Assembly: GCA_000466585.1 (NCBI GenBank)
Contig: KE993462.1
Span: 1 to 64,000, forward strand
Direction: 5' to 3'
Origin: Clostridiales bacterium oral taxon 876 str. F0540
GTDB taxonomy: Bacteria > Bacillota > Clostridia > Clostridiales > Clostridiaceae
DNA: 64,000 nt
The notes under the pieces are model-generated. The model saw only the letters and a list, made by a program, of their open reading frames with translations. It was not told the origin of the DNA and did not search any database. Positions 16,899 to 26,474 of the stretch are shown piece after piece (positions within the stretch are counted from its first letter, which is position 1; every line of letters starts with the position of its first letter). A program made the translations under genes and the position numbers.

Positions 16899-17633
16899 AT
16901 GAAGCTAACAGTACTTGGAAATTACGGACCTTTTCCCGGCAGAGACGGAGCCTGTTCCGGTTTTTTGCTTCAAGATGATAATACAAATATATTAATAGAC
17001 TGCGGCAGCGGTGTTATTTCAAGGCTTCAAAGATACTTAAAAGTTGGGGAGCTGGACGCTGTAGTGCTTTCACATCTTCACAGCGATCATAGCTCAGATA
17101 TGTATGTTTTAAGATATGAAATGCAAATTAAACTAATGTTAAAGAGTATGGCTAAACCTCTTGAAGTCTATTTGCCTGAAACTCCGGAAAATTATTATAA
17201 GGAGCTGGATTTTCATGGAGCTTTTAATCTAAATACTATATCGGAAGGAATGCAGTTAGATATTAAAGGATTTAGGTTTACTTTTTATAAAACCATGCAT
17301 CCTGTAGAATGTTATGGTATGAGAATTGAAAAAGGCGGAAAGATTTTTGCTTATAGTGCAGATACAACTTATACCGATAGCATAATTAAGCTGGCAGAGA
17401 ACGCAGACTTATTTTTATGCGAGGCTAATGCTACTGAAAATCTAAAATCTAAAAGCAAGCCGCCTCATTTATCAGTTAAAGAGGCCTGCGATATAGCAAG
17501 AAAAGCTAATTCTAAAAGACTTTTGCTTACTCATTTCTATTATGATGAGCCAAAGGAAAATTACAAAAGAGATGCTGAAGGCGAATTTAATAATATTGAG
17601 CTTTCAGAAGAATTTAAGCAATATGAAATTTAA
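16899..17633 (+). CDS. Metallo-beta-lactamase-fold hydrolase, RNase Z-like
   Basis: A 244-aa metallo-hydrolase. The zinc motif HLHSDHSSD (near residue 60), the Asp in YSADTTYTD (near 148) and the final TH in LLLTHFY (near 207) give the ELAC/RNase Z-like ligand set. It lacks the long flexible exosite arm of true RNase Z, so it is more likely a general phosphodiesterase or an uncharacterised hydrolase. It follows the kinase remnant by 22 bases with a good AAAGGAGA site, and ends in a U-rich terminator. Confidence 0.85.
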   Translation: MKLTVLGNYGPFPGRDGACSGFLLQDDNTNILIDCGSGVISRLQRYLKVGELDAVVLSHLHSDHSSDMYVLRYEMQIKLMLKSMAKPLEVYLPETPENYYKELDFHGAFNLNTISEGMQLDIKGFRFTFYKTMHPVECYGMRIEKGGKIFAYSADTTYTDSIIKLAENADLFLCEANATENLKSKSKPPHLSVKEACDIARKANSKRLLLTHFYYDEPKENYKRDAEGEFNNIELSEEFKQYEI

Positions 17634-17662
17634 CCAGCCAAATTTTGGCTGGTTTATTTTTT
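17632..17662 (+). terminator. Terminator after the RNase Z-like gene
   Basis: AACCAGCCA pairs with TGGCTGGTT over a short A/T-rich loop; TTATTTTTTTT follows. Confidence 0.88.
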
Positions 17663-17715
17663 TTGTATCTTGCAAAAACTAATATATAAAGCTTTTGTGA
17701 GAGAGGTGAACGTTG

Positions 17716-19278
17716 ATGCCAGGCACTCAAGCTGCACATAATAATCAAGGTGAAAATAAGAATTCAGCTAGTAACGAAGAAATAATAAGCGACTTAAGAC
17801 CTAATGAAGAGACTATAACTTTTGACTTAAGGGAGAATGTCTCATTTTTGAAAAAGGTATTTTGTTATCCGATAAATCATGATTTTGTAATTAGGCAAAT
17901 TTATATAAAATCAATTAAAAGGCAAGCAGTTCTAATTTTTCTTCAAGGTATGGTTGATGTAGATACAATAGAAAAGCAAATCATAAAGCCTTTACTAGAG
18001 AATAATACAGAGGTAAGTGAAGTAAGTGATATAGCTTCATCACTTATATCAAAAATAATTACAGGAAAAAATGTTTATAAAACTGATAGCTTCAAACAAA
18101 TAACAAAAGAAATAGTTAATGGGAATTCTGCCTTGCTTATACAAGGGATAAAAGAGGCAATTATCCTAGCTACGGTTGGCTATGAGCACAGATCTATCGA
18201 ACAAACTACCTCTGAAAATACATTAAAAGGACCAAAGGAAGCTTTTATAGAGTCAGAACAAACTAATCGTTCACTTATTCGAAAATATGTAAGAGATGAA
18301 AAACTCGTAACTGAAACCATTGATTTAGGAGGGAAAGGAAGTAATATAGCCATTATTATGTATATAGCCGATTTAGCTAACGATGATTTGGTTAAAACAG
18401 TAAAAAGTCGAATGCAAAATATACAAGCTGATAAAATTCAGACTCTATCTATCCTTGAACAATATATTGAAGATAGACCCTACTCACTTGTACCTACTGT
18501 ATTATCTACAGAAAGACCTGATAGAGTTGCGGCATTTTTATCAGAAGGGCATGTTGCAATATTGATGGACGGTTCACCTGAAGCATTAATTGCTCCTGTG
18601 ACCTTCTGGTCTCTTTTCCAAAATCCAGAGGATCAGTATCTGAGGTGGACATATGGAAATTTTATAAGAATTATAAGAATTTTATGTTGTTTTATAGCTC
18701 TGCTTACTCCCGGATTATTTATAGCTGTAACCAGTTATCATGTAGATATGATCCCTACGGACCTTGTCTTAGCTATTGCTGCAAGCCGAGAGAAACTTCC
18801 TTTTCCGGCTTTTATAGAGGTTTTAATTATGGAAATATCCTTTGAACTTCTAAGAGAGGCTGGGGTAAGAATTCCAACCCCTATTGGACCTACTATAGGT
18901 ATAGTTGGGGCCTTAATACTTGGTCAGGCAGCTGTTGAGGCAAATATTGTAAGTCCTATTCTTGTTATAATTGTTGCAATAACCGGATTAGCCTCTTTTG
19001 CCATCCCTGAGATGAGCCTCAGTTTTATGATTAGGATCGGAAGATTTATGTTCTTAATAGCCGGTGTATCCATGGGCTTTTATGCTATAGCAGCTTTGTT
19101 TACAATTTGTATCGCATATCTTTCCTCTGTTCAATCCTTTGGGGTTTATTTTATGTCACCATTTGCACCTAACTATAATTCATCAAAAGATTTAGTTGTA
19201 AGACCTCCGGTTTGGAAACAATGGCTCAGGCCACTGAATATTAAACCTAAACAGAAGGTTAGAGACAAAAAATCGTAA
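17716..19278 (+). CDS. Spore germination receptor A subunit (GerKA/GerAA family)
   Basis: A 520-aa protein of the GerAA family, an inner spore membrane subunit of a nutrient germinant receptor. A long hydrophilic N-terminal domain (about residues 1-310) contains the typical region ending RPDRVAAFLSEGHVAILMDGSP. Five or so membrane helices follow, with the conserved GLFIAV, ELLREAGVRIPTPIGPTIGI and RPPVWKQW segments. The ATG at 17716 or the TTG at 17713 both fit the GAGAGGTG site; I prefer the ATG. It is first in a four-gene operon with B and C subunits and a mini membrane protein. The germinant is not predictable. Confidence 0.93.
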   Translation: MPGTQAAHNNQGENKNSASNEEIISDLRPNEETITFDLRENVSFLKKVFCYPINHDFVIRQIYIKSIKRQAVLIFLQGMVDVDTIEKQIIKPLLENNTEVSEVSDIASSLISKIITGKNVYKTDSFKQITKEIVNGNSALLIQGIKEAIILATVGYEHRSIEQTTSENTLKGPKEAFIESEQTNRSLIRKYVRDEKLVTETIDLGGKGSNIAIIMYIADLANDDLVKTVKSRMQNIQADKIQTLSILEQYIEDRPYSLVPTVLSTERPDRVAAFLSEGHVAILMDGSPEALIAPVTFWSLFQNPEDQYLRWTYGNFIRIIRILCCFIALLTPGLFIAVTSYHVDMIPTDLVLAIAASREKLPFPAFIEVLIMEISFELLREAGVRIPTPIGPTIGIVGALILGQAAVEANIVSPILVIIVAITGLASFAIPEMSLSFMIRIGRFMFLIAGVSMGFYAIAALFTICIAYLSSVQSFGVYFMSPFAPNYNSSKDLVVRPPVWKQWLRPLNIKPKQKVRDKKS

Positions 19279-19292
19279 AGGAGATGAAGCTT

Positions 19293-20387
19293 ATGAATAT
19301 AAGAGATGGTGATAAGCTTGGTATAAAAGAATATACAGCTGTGCTGATAATATGCATTGGAATAAAAGCTACGGATAGCACTCCAACACTTTTATATAAA
19401 CAAGGCGCTAATGCTGGATGGATGATTCCTATTATTTCATCGGTTATAGTCTTCTTATCTCTTTCTTGTTTATTAGCTGTGCTGGAAAGATATAAAAATA
19501 TGAATTTAATTGAGATTATATATCATCTGACAGGTAAATATATAGGGGCAGTTTTAGGAACTTTATTTTTTATTTCAGTTACACTGATTTTAGCTACTAA
19601 CATAAGAAATTATGTTGATGTTTTATCTTCAATATACTTTAGACGTACACCTATATTTGTACTTGCAGCTGTTATGATAATAAGCTGTTATATTATTGCA
19701 AGACTAGGGATTAGAGCTATAGGAAGGACTGCCTGGATGGCTTTGCCATGGATAATTGTAATTACTATAGCCTTTGTTATTTTAGTTTATAATCTTATAA
19801 AAGTTGATTACCTTTATCCAATTGGAGGAGCGGGAGTTAAACAGATTTTAAAGGGCGGGGTACTGTATAGCGGCATATTTTCAGAAGTAATAGTGTTTTC
19901 AGTTATTTTTCCACAGGTGAAAAACTATAAGTCTTTCAAGAATTCAAGCTATATTGCATTACTATATGCAGTAATTTCGATAAGTCTCATGAGTGCTATA
20001 TACATTATGGTTATGGATTATCCACCTGTTGTAATTAACTCAAGTCCATTTCATACTGTTGCAAGACTCATATATGGTGGACGATTTGTAAGTAATCTGG
20101 AAGCTTTTTTTCTTCTGTTTTGGATAATAGCTTCTATTATAAGGTTCGGTATGTATGTTTATACGGATGCCGCTCTAATAAGTTATACACTCAAGCTAAG
20201 TGATAAAAAACAAATGCTAAGTGCAATTTCAGCTATTATTTTAATGTTATCCATGATTCCGGAAAACTACATTGAAAATATTAACATAGGAAGAAGAACA
20301 TTAATAAACGTAGATTGGATTCTTATGTACATAGTTCCGTGTGCTTTGCTATTCTTATCTCAGCGGAAAGGGGATTATAAGCTATGA
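19293..20387 (+). CDS. Spore germination receptor B subunit (GerKB/GerAB family)
   Basis: A 364-aa integral membrane protein with about ten helices, in the APC-like transporter superfamily, and thought to hold the germinant-binding site in this family. The start IRDGDKLGIKEYTA and the internal IARLGIRAIGRTAW are typical. ATG 19293 is chosen because AAAGGAGA lies 9 bases before it; the ATG at 19284 overlaps that site. Its stop codon overlaps the ATG of the C subunit (ATGA), so translation is coupled. Confidence 0.92.
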   Translation: MNIRDGDKLGIKEYTAVLIICIGIKATDSTPTLLYKQGANAGWMIPIISSVIVFLSLSCLLAVLERYKNMNLIEIIYHLTGKYIGAVLGTLFFISVTLILATNIRNYVDVLSSIYFRRTPIFVLAAVMIISCYIIARLGIRAIGRTAWMALPWIIVITIAFVILVYNLIKVDYLYPIGGAGVKQILKGGVLYSGIFSEVIVFSVIFPQVKNYKSFKNSSYIALLYAVISISLMSAIYIMVMDYPPVVINSSPFHTVARLIYGGRFVSNLEAFFLLFWIIASIIRFGMYVYTDAALISYTLKLSDKKQMLSAISAIILMLSMIPENYIENINIGRRTLINVDWILMYIVPCALLFLSQRKGDYKL

Positions 20388-21670
20388 AATTTAAAAAGCT
20401 ATGCATAATATTAGTAGTAATATTTATGTGTTCAATACTTACAGGATGCTGGGATAAGGTGGAACTGGAAGATGAAGGATATGTAGCTGCCATAGGCATA
20501 GATAAAGGAGCAGGAAGAAATGTAAGAGTAACCTTTCAAATAACTAACCCTAAAACAATTGGTTCAGGAAGATCTGGAGGAGGATCAGGAGAAATAAAAT
20601 CAGAGGTAATGACGCTAGAAGCTCCAAGTGTATTGAGTGCAAGAGATCTTATTACGATATCTGTAACCAGAAGAATTTCATTAGCACATGCAAAAGTTGT
20701 TATAGTAGGAGAACAATTTGCTAGAGATGAATCCTTTTTTAGATATATTGAAGCCTCGCTTAGGGATAAAGAGATGAGAAGAATCATGACTATAATTGTC
20801 TCCAGAGAACCTGCAGAAGAGTTCATCAAAAAAAACAATCCTCTTTTAGAGGATAGAATGCAGAAATTTTACGAATTTACATCAAGAAGATGGAAGGAGA
20901 CCGGCTTTGTCCCTCCATTTGCAAATTTAAATAGATTTATGCAGAGAACTGAAACACATGGGAGTTTATTTTTGGCTATATATGCAACTACAAGAGAATT
21001 TCCAACCAAAAAAGGTGCTGATGAAGGGGCTTATATGCCTGGACAAATCGAGAAAAGTGGCGGAAGTCCAGCGGAAATGATAGGAGGTGCAGTTTTTAAA
21101 GATGGCAAGATGATTGGTAAATTAGACGGAAATGAGATGAGACTTGTATCGATGCTAAGACAAGAGCCAGAGACAAAAGCAATGCTGGTAACATTTCTAG
21201 ATCCTATGGATAACAAATATAGAATTGATGCTCGTATAATAAGAGAAGATAGAACAAAGATAAAATTGAATTTAGAAGGTGAAGTACCTGTTATTGATAC
21301 TTATGTCCCGCTTACTATGGATATTTTGGGTATACCTAGTTTTGTTGACTACGCGGAAAACATAGATAAACAAAAATTTTTAAAGGATTATCTTGAAAAA
21401 TATTTAGAAAAAATATCTCTGAAACTTGTTGATAAAACACAAAAGGAGTTTGCTGGTGACCCATTCCAGTGGGACTTGGCGGCTAGAAGAAAATTTTTTA
21501 CCTATGATGAATTTCATAAGTATGATTGGATGAAACATTACCCGGAAGCAAAAGTAAATATAAAGTTTGAAATAAATATAAGAAGTTTTGGAAAGCAGCT
21601 TGCACCTCCGTCTAACCCCATGGAGAAAGGTAATGATGAAGGCATAAGTCCTTTGGAAAGGAAAGAATAA
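20384..21670 (+). CDS. Spore germination receptor C subunit, Ger(x)C lipoprotein
   Basis: A 428-aa lipoprotein subunit. The signal peptide ends in the lipobox ILTGCWD with the acylated Cys22, followed by the family hallmark (D)KVELEDEGYVAAIGIDKG. Three-domain Ger(x)C architecture is supported by length. It overlaps the B subunit by four bases. In spores it is anchored on the outer face of the inner membrane after diacylglycerylation by Lgt. Confidence 0.93.
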   Translation: MKFKKLCIILVVIFMCSILTGCWDKVELEDEGYVAAIGIDKGAGRNVRVTFQITNPKTIGSGRSGGGSGEIKSEVMTLEAPSVLSARDLITISVTRRISLAHAKVVIVGEQFARDESFFRYIEASLRDKEMRRIMTIIVSREPAEEFIKKNNPLLEDRMQKFYEFTSRRWKETGFVPPFANLNRFMQRTETHGSLFLAIYATTREFPTKKGADEGAYMPGQIEKSGGSPAEMIGGAVFKDGKMIGKLDGNEMRLVSMLRQEPETKAMLVTFLDPMDNKYRIDARIIREDRTKIKLNLEGEVPVIDTYVPLTMDILGIPSFVDYAENIDKQKFLKDYLEKYLEKISLKLVDKTQKEFAGDPFQWDLAARRKFFTYDEFHKYDWMKHYPEAKVNIKFEINIRSFGKQLAPPSNPMEKGNDEGISPLERKE

Positions 21671-21672
21671 AA

Positions 21673-21831
21673 ATGAAATGGATAACATTGATTGTCTATT
21701 TATATATTGCGTTAACTACCTTTAAATATTCAAAAGAGGTTTGGAAGGAGAAAAATATATTTGCAAGTGTAGTTATAATAATTATGTCAATAAGTTTATT
21801 AATATTTCCTATTGTGATAATGTTTAAATAA
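21673..21831 (+). CDS. 52-residue membrane protein, candidate germination receptor D subunit
   Basis: An ATG two bases after the gerKC-like stop opens a 52-codon frame. The product has two hydrophobic segments (about residues 3-17 and 29-51) separated by a charged turn (KYSKEVWKEKN). Some Ger operons of Bacillus and relatives carry a small two-helix D subunit that modulates receptor function; the size, topology and position fit that class, but the sequence match to it is not verified. The GGAAAGGAA within the end of gerKC serves as its ribosome site. It is too short for usual gene callers. Confidence 0.65.
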   Translation: MKWITLIVYLYIALTTFKYSKEVWKEKNIFASVVIIIMSISLLIFPIVIMFK

Positions 21832-21894
21832 TAAAACTAAATATATAAATATTTATATATTTACATATTTTTATATGAAGTATAAGACAATAAA

Positions 21895-21923
21895 TTGACA
21901 TTTTAGCATTATTGTAATAAAAT
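21895..21923 (+). promoter_or_regulatory. Promoter of the ileS T-box leader
   Basis: TTGACA (21895-21900) and TAAAAT (21918-21923) are separated by 17 bases. Transcription would start near 21930, giving a leader of about 275 bases. Confidence 0.7.
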
Positions 21924-21974
21924 AATAAAAAATAGTATTATAACAGCTTTGACAAGGAAAAGTACTTAAATACG

Positions 21975-22160
21975 AAACTTACAGAGAGCGGGTATTGGTG
22001 GAAGCCTGCAGGGAAGTTTTAAGGAAAATCACCTTTGAGCTGAGAGCTGAAATTTAGTAAGCAAATCCGTAATCCTGCGTTAAAGGATAGAGCGTGTCAG
22101 CGTTTGAACATTAGGTGGTATAGCGAATTTAACTTCGTCCTTTTGGGATGAAGTTTTTTT
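21975..22160 (+). promoter_or_regulatory. T-box riboswitch (isoleucine), with leader terminator
   Basis: The leader of ileS has the T-box order: stem I starting at AGAGAGCGGG (21983), a distal part ending GAGAGCTGAAATTTAGTAAGC with a probable AUU isoleucine specifier at 22052-22054, a stem III (TCCTGCGTTAAAGGA, 22073-22087), the T-box-like sequence AGGTGGTATAGCG (22113-22125), and a terminator (AACTTCGTCC with GGGATGAAGTT, then T7). The T-box differs from the canonical AGGGTGGNACCGCG but keeps the GGTGGNA core that pairs with the tRNA acceptor end. Uncharged tRNA-Ile is expected to favour the antiterminator. Confidence 0.85.
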
Positions 22161-22207
22161 ATTTTTATGGAAAGAATTATAATAGTAGTGTGAAAGGAGT
22201 CGAGTAT

Positions 22208-25200
22208 ATGTACAAAAAAGTTGATTCTTCCAAGGGTTTTGTCAACATGGAAAAAGATATATTAAAGCTTTGGGAAGAAAAAGATGTTATTCAAAAGAAT
22301 TTTGATATGAATCAAGATGGAGAGTACTTTACTTTTTATGATGGTCCTCCAACAGCAAATGGTAAGCCTCATATAGGTCACGTTATAACAAGAGTTATGA
22401 AGGACCTTATTCCAAGATACAGAGTTATGAAGGGCTACAAGGTTCCAAGAAAAGCAGGCTGGGATACTCATGGACTTCCCGTTGAGCTTGAGGTTGAAAA
22501 ATCACTTGGAATCTCAGGAAAGCCTCAAATAGAGGAGTATGGTGTTGAAGAGTTTGTTGAGAAGTGTAAGGGAAGCGTATTTACCTACGTAGAGCAATGG
22601 AGAGAAATGACAGAGAGAGTTGGCTACTGGGTAGATATGAAGGAGCCATATGTAACCTACCATGATAATTATATTGAATCAGAGTGGTGGGCTTTAAAAC
22701 AAATGTGGGAAAAAGGACTTATATACAAAGGTCATAAAATAGTTCCATACTGCCCACGCTGCGGAACTGCGTTATCTTCACATGAAGTTGCTCAAGGCTA
22801 CAAGGATGTAAAAGACAGTTCTATATATGTTAAGTTTAAAGTTAAGGGTGAAGACAAGTATATACTTGTTTGGACAACAACTCCTTGGACTCTTCCTAGC
22901 AACGTAGCTTTAGCTGTAAATAAATCTTACGACTATGTAGAAGTAATTCATCATGAAGAACACTTAATACTTGCAGAAGCTTTACTTGGAAAGCTTGACT
23001 GCGAATATGAGGTAGTTAGAAAGTTTAAGGGTGAAGAACTTTTAGGATTAGAATATGAGCAGTTATTACCATTTACAAATGTTGATAAGAAAGCTTTCTA
23101 TGTAATCCACGGGGATTTTGTAACATTAACTGATGGTACCGGAATAGTTCATATAGCACCAGCTTATGGTGAAGATGACAACTTAATGGGTAAGAAATAT
23201 GATCTTCCATTAGTTAACTTGGTAGATGTTGAAGGTAAGTTTGTACCAGAGGTTGAACCTTGGGCAGGGTTGTTTGTTAAAAAAGCTGACCCTAAAATAA
23301 TAGAATATTTAAAGGAAAAGAATATACTTTATAAAACAGAAAGCTTTACACACTCCTATCCATTCTGCTGGAGATGTGATACTCATTTATTGTACTATCC
23401 AAGAGAATCTTGGTTTGTAAAGATGTCTTCCTTAAGAGATAAACTTTTAGAAAACAACAACAAGGTAAACTGGCTTCCAGACAATGTTAGAACAGGAAGA
23501 ATGGGTAACTTTTTAGAGAATGTTATAGACTGGGGTATCTCAAGAGAAAGATATTGGGGGACTCCGCTTCCAATATGGGAATGTGAATGCGGTCACAGAG
23601 AAATGATAGGCAGCAAGGAAGAATTAAGAGCAAGAGGAAAGAATGTTCCTGAAAATATAGAACTTCATAAACCTTATATAGATAACGTACATTTAGAATG
23701 TCCTCACTGTCATAAGGAAATGACAAGGGTATCAGATGTTATTGACTGCTGGTTTGATTCAGGCTCAATGCCATTTGCTCAGCATCATTACCCATTTGAA
23801 AATAAGGAATTATTTGAAGCTAACTTCCCAGCACAGTTTATATCAGAGGCTGTTGACCAGACAAGAGGATGGTTCTATACACTTCTTGCTATATCAACTG
23901 CAATTTTTGACACAAATCCATTTGAAAATTGCGTAGTTCTAGGACACGTACTTGATAAAAATGGACTTAAGATGTCAAAGCACAAGGGTAATGTATTAAG
24001 CCCATGGGTAGCCCTTGACAATGAAGGTGCTGATGCTACAAGATGGTATTTCTATACTGCAAGTGCTCCATGGCTTCCATCAAGATTCTATGAAGAAGCA
24101 GTTATAGAAGCACAAAGAAAATTCTTAAGCACTCTTTGGAATGTTTATTCCTTCTATGTGCTTTATGCAGAGATAGATCAGTTTAACCCAACAAAGTATG
24201 AAGACTTTGTAAGCGGAAACGTAATGGATAAATGGATAATGTCTAAGTTAAACAGCTTGGTTAAGAGCGTAGACGAAAACCTTGCAAACTACAGAATAAC
24301 TCAAGCCGCTTTATCAATAGAGTCCTTTGTTGATGAATTATCTAACTGGTATGTTAGAAGAAACAGAGCTAGATACTGGAGTGAAGAGTTAACAGATGAT
24401 AAAGTTGGAGCTTATGTAACACTTTACAGAGTTCTTAAGACACTAAGCTTAATAGCAGCTCCGTTTGTTCCATTTATAACTGAAGAAATATATCAAAACC
24501 TGGTAGTGGGATTAGATAAGAATTCACCAGAAAGTGTTCATTTATGCCACTGGCCAAAGGTTTCTGAAGAGCTTATAGACAAAGATCTAGAAGAAGAAAT
24601 GGATTTGGCTTATAAAGTAGTTAACCTTGGAAGAAGCGCAAGAAATGGTGCTAATATAAAGAACAGACAGCCTCTTTCTAAGATGCTTTTAAACACAAAG
24701 GTACTTCCTGAATATTATAGCGACATAATAAAGGATGAGCTTAATATAAAGGATTTAGAGCTTGGAGCTGACCTTTCAAAATATGTTAATTTTGAAATAA
24801 AGCCTAACCTTCCTGTACTAGGAAAAGCTTTTGGAAAACTCATACCAGGAATAAGAAAAGAAATTGCTTCAAGAGATCAGATGGAACTAGCTCAGACTAT
24901 CCAAAATGGTGGAGTAGTAGAAATAAATGTTCAAGGTACAGAAATAGAATTAAACAGTGAGAACCTACTTGTAACCATGCAGGGACTTGAAGGATATGCA
25001 TTCGCCGGAGAGGGGCAGATAGGTGTTGTACTGGATACTCATATAACTGAAGAGCTAAAGGAAGAAGGTCACGTAAGAGAAATCATAAGCAAAATCCAAA
25101 ACATGAGAAAAGAAAGCGGCTTTGAAGTAGCTGACAAGATAATTCTTTATGTAACCGGAAACAAGATGCTTGAAGATGTAGTTGAGAAGTTTGAAAACCA

Positions 25201-25312
25201 TATAATGAAGGAAACACTTGCTATAGAAGTTGTGTACAATGCAGCTAGAGAATATAGTGAAGCTAACATCAATGGTGAAAAGTTAAATTTAGCTGTTGAA
25301 GTTGTAAGATAA
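22208..25312 (+). CDS. ileS: Isoleucyl-tRNA synthetase
   Basis: A 1034-aa class I synthetase charging tRNA-Ile. The HIGH motif is GKPHIGH near residue 52. The CP1 editing domain has the threonine-rich WTTTPWTLPSN segment near 222. The second signature is KMSKH (KMSKHKGN, near residue 594), a variant seen in the long IleRS type. Zinc-type Cys pairs (CECGH, CPHCHKE) are in the middle rather than at the C-terminus. An upstream in-frame ATG at 22148 lies inside the leader terminator; the ATG at 22208 has a perfect AAAGGAG site. It is under T-box control. Confidence 0.96.
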   Translation: MYKKVDSSKGFVNMEKDILKLWEEKDVIQKNFDMNQDGEYFTFYDGPPTANGKPHIGHVITRVMKDLIPRYRVMKGYKVPRKAGWDTHGLPVELEVEKSLGISGKPQIEEYGVEEFVEKCKGSVFTYVEQWREMTERVGYWVDMKEPYVTYHDNYIESEWWALKQMWEKGLIYKGHKIVPYCPRCGTALSSHEVAQGYKDVKDSSIYVKFKVKGEDKYILVWTTTPWTLPSNVALAVNKSYDYVEVIHHEEHLILAEALLGKLDCEYEVVRKFKGEELLGLEYEQLLPFTNVDKKAFYVIHGDFVTLTDGTGIVHIAPAYGEDDNLMGKKYDLPLVNLVDVEGKFVPEVEPWAGLFVKKADPKIIEYLKEKNILYKTESFTHSYPFCWRCDTHLLYYPRESWFVKMSSLRDKLLENNNKVNWLPDNVRTGRMGNFLENVIDWGISRERYWGTPLPIWECECGHREMIGSKEELRARGKNVPENIELHKPYIDNVHLECPHCHKEMTRVSDVIDCWFDSGSMPFAQHHYPFENKELFEANFPAQFISEAVDQTRGWFYTLLAISTAIFDTNPFENCVVLGHVLDKNGLKMSKHKGNVLSPWVALDNEGADATRWYFYTASAPWLPSRFYEEAVIEAQRKFLSTLWNVYSFYVLYAEIDQFNPTKYEDFVSGNVMDKWIMSKLNSLVKSVDENLANYRITQAALSIESFVDELSNWYVRRNRARYWSEELTDDKVGAYVTLYRVLKTLSLIAAPFVPFITEEIYQNLVVGLDKNSPESVHLCHWPKVSEELIDKDLEEEMDLAYKVVNLGRSARNGANIKNRQPLSKMLLNTKVLPEYYSDIIKDELNIKDLELGADLSKYVNFEIKPNLPVLGKAFGKLIPGIRKEIASRDQMELAQTIQNGGVVEINVQGTEIELNSENLLVTMQGLEGYAFAGEGQIGVVLDTHITEELKEEGHVREIISKIQNMRKESGFEVADKIILYVTGNKMLEDVVEKFENHIMKETLAIEVVYNAAREYSEANINGEKLNLAVEVVR

Positions 25313-25322
25313 TTAGAAATGC

Positions 25323-25367
25323 CGTCCATTAAGCATAAGGTTAATTGCTTTCTGGGCGGTTTTTTCT
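25323..25367 (+). terminator. Terminator after ileS
   Basis: CCGTCC pairs with GGGCGG and an inner AAGCA with TGCTT, followed by TTTTTTCT. Confidence 0.75.
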
Positions 25368-25493
25368 ATATAAAGCTTGAAAGAATAGCCAAAAGAAATA
25401 ATATAAACATTTATTTAATATTTAATGAACTATGTTGTTATAATAAAAATATTATAGTAACATAAAACTGAATTTGTGAAAGGAAGTGAATAT

Positions 25494-26351
25494 ATGAAGG
25501 AAAAATCAAAGAAGGCATATCATACGTTGAGCAGAATGATTTTTATGCTTTTAGGTATTATTCTATACTCTATTGGTCTTGAAATATTTTTAGTTCCCAA
25601 TAATATAATAGATGGTGGAGTTGTTGGAGTAGCTATAATGGCAAGTCATTTAACCAAACTTCCCCTTGGACTATTTACTCTCATTTTAAACATTCCTTTC
25701 TTTATCTTAGGGTATAAACAAATAGGCAAAACCTTTACCTTTTCTACGATATTTTCTGTAATAGGCATATCTATAGGCGTTTCTCTGCTGCATCCAATAC
25801 CCGGATTAACACAGGATGTATTTTTAGCAGCTATTTTTGGAGGCATAATACTAGGTGCAGGTGTAGGATTGATTATAAGAAACGGCGGATCACTGGATGG
25901 AAGTGAAATTGTTGCAATAATACTTGATAAAAAGATAAGTTTTTCAATAGGCGAAATTGTAATGTTTTTTAACTTTTTTATTTTAAGCAGCGCAGGCTTT
26001 ATATTCGGATGGGATAGGGCCATGTACTCGCTTATAGCATACTTTATTGCTTTTAAGGTTATTGATATTGTGGTAGAAGGAGTAGATGAATCAAAAGCAG
26101 TCATGATAGTATCGGAAAAATATAACGAAATATCAGAGGCATTGATGGCAAGGCTTGGGAGAGGGGTAACCCTCCTCGATGGTAAGGGCGGTTATAAAGG
26201 CTATGAGACAAATGTTGTTTATGTTGTTGTATCAAGGCTTGAGGTCGCAAAGCTTAAGGACATCGTTCATGGCTTTGATGATGATGCATTGATAACAATA
26301 GGAGCTGTTGAGGTTTCAGGAAAGAGGTATAAGAAAAAGGCAATACATTAG
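25494..26351 (+). CDS. YitT-family membrane protein (DUF161/DUF2179)
   Basis: A 285-aa protein with five or six N-terminal helices (DUF161; LVPNNIIDGGVVGVAI and RNGGSLDGSEIVAI are the family signatures) and a cytosolic C-terminal DUF2179 domain (about residues 195-280, GRGVTLLDGKGGYKG). The function of the family is not established. A GTG at 25476 is in frame, but the AAAGGAAGTGAA site points to the ATG at 25494. It is a single gene with no evident partner. Confidence 0.9.
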   Translation: MKEKSKKAYHTLSRMIFMLLGIILYSIGLEIFLVPNNIIDGGVVGVAIMASHLTKLPLGLFTLILNIPFFILGYKQIGKTFTFSTIFSVIGISIGVSLLHPIPGLTQDVFLAAIFGGIILGAGVGLIIRNGGSLDGSEIVAIILDKKISFSIGEIVMFFNFFILSSAGFIFGWDRAMYSLIAYFIAFKVIDIVVEGVDESKAVMIVSEKYNEISEALMARLGRGVTLLDGKGGYKGYETNVVYVVVSRLEVAKLKDIVHGFDDDALITIGAVEVSGKRYKKKAIH

Positions 26352-26474
26352 GAAGATTAAGCTTTATGGTTTTTAGATGCAAATAAAAAAACTGAAAATT
26401 ATATAAATAACAAATTGCTTTTAATAATATGATATAATACCATTGTCAAAAAACTAACCAAGGGGGATCGGCTA

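Noticed and set aside
9085..17633. MBL-fold genes at 9085 and 16899 as beta-lactam resistance
   Set aside because: Both have metallo-beta-lactamase folds, but the motifs belong to UPF0173 and RNase Z-like groups and neither has a signal peptide.
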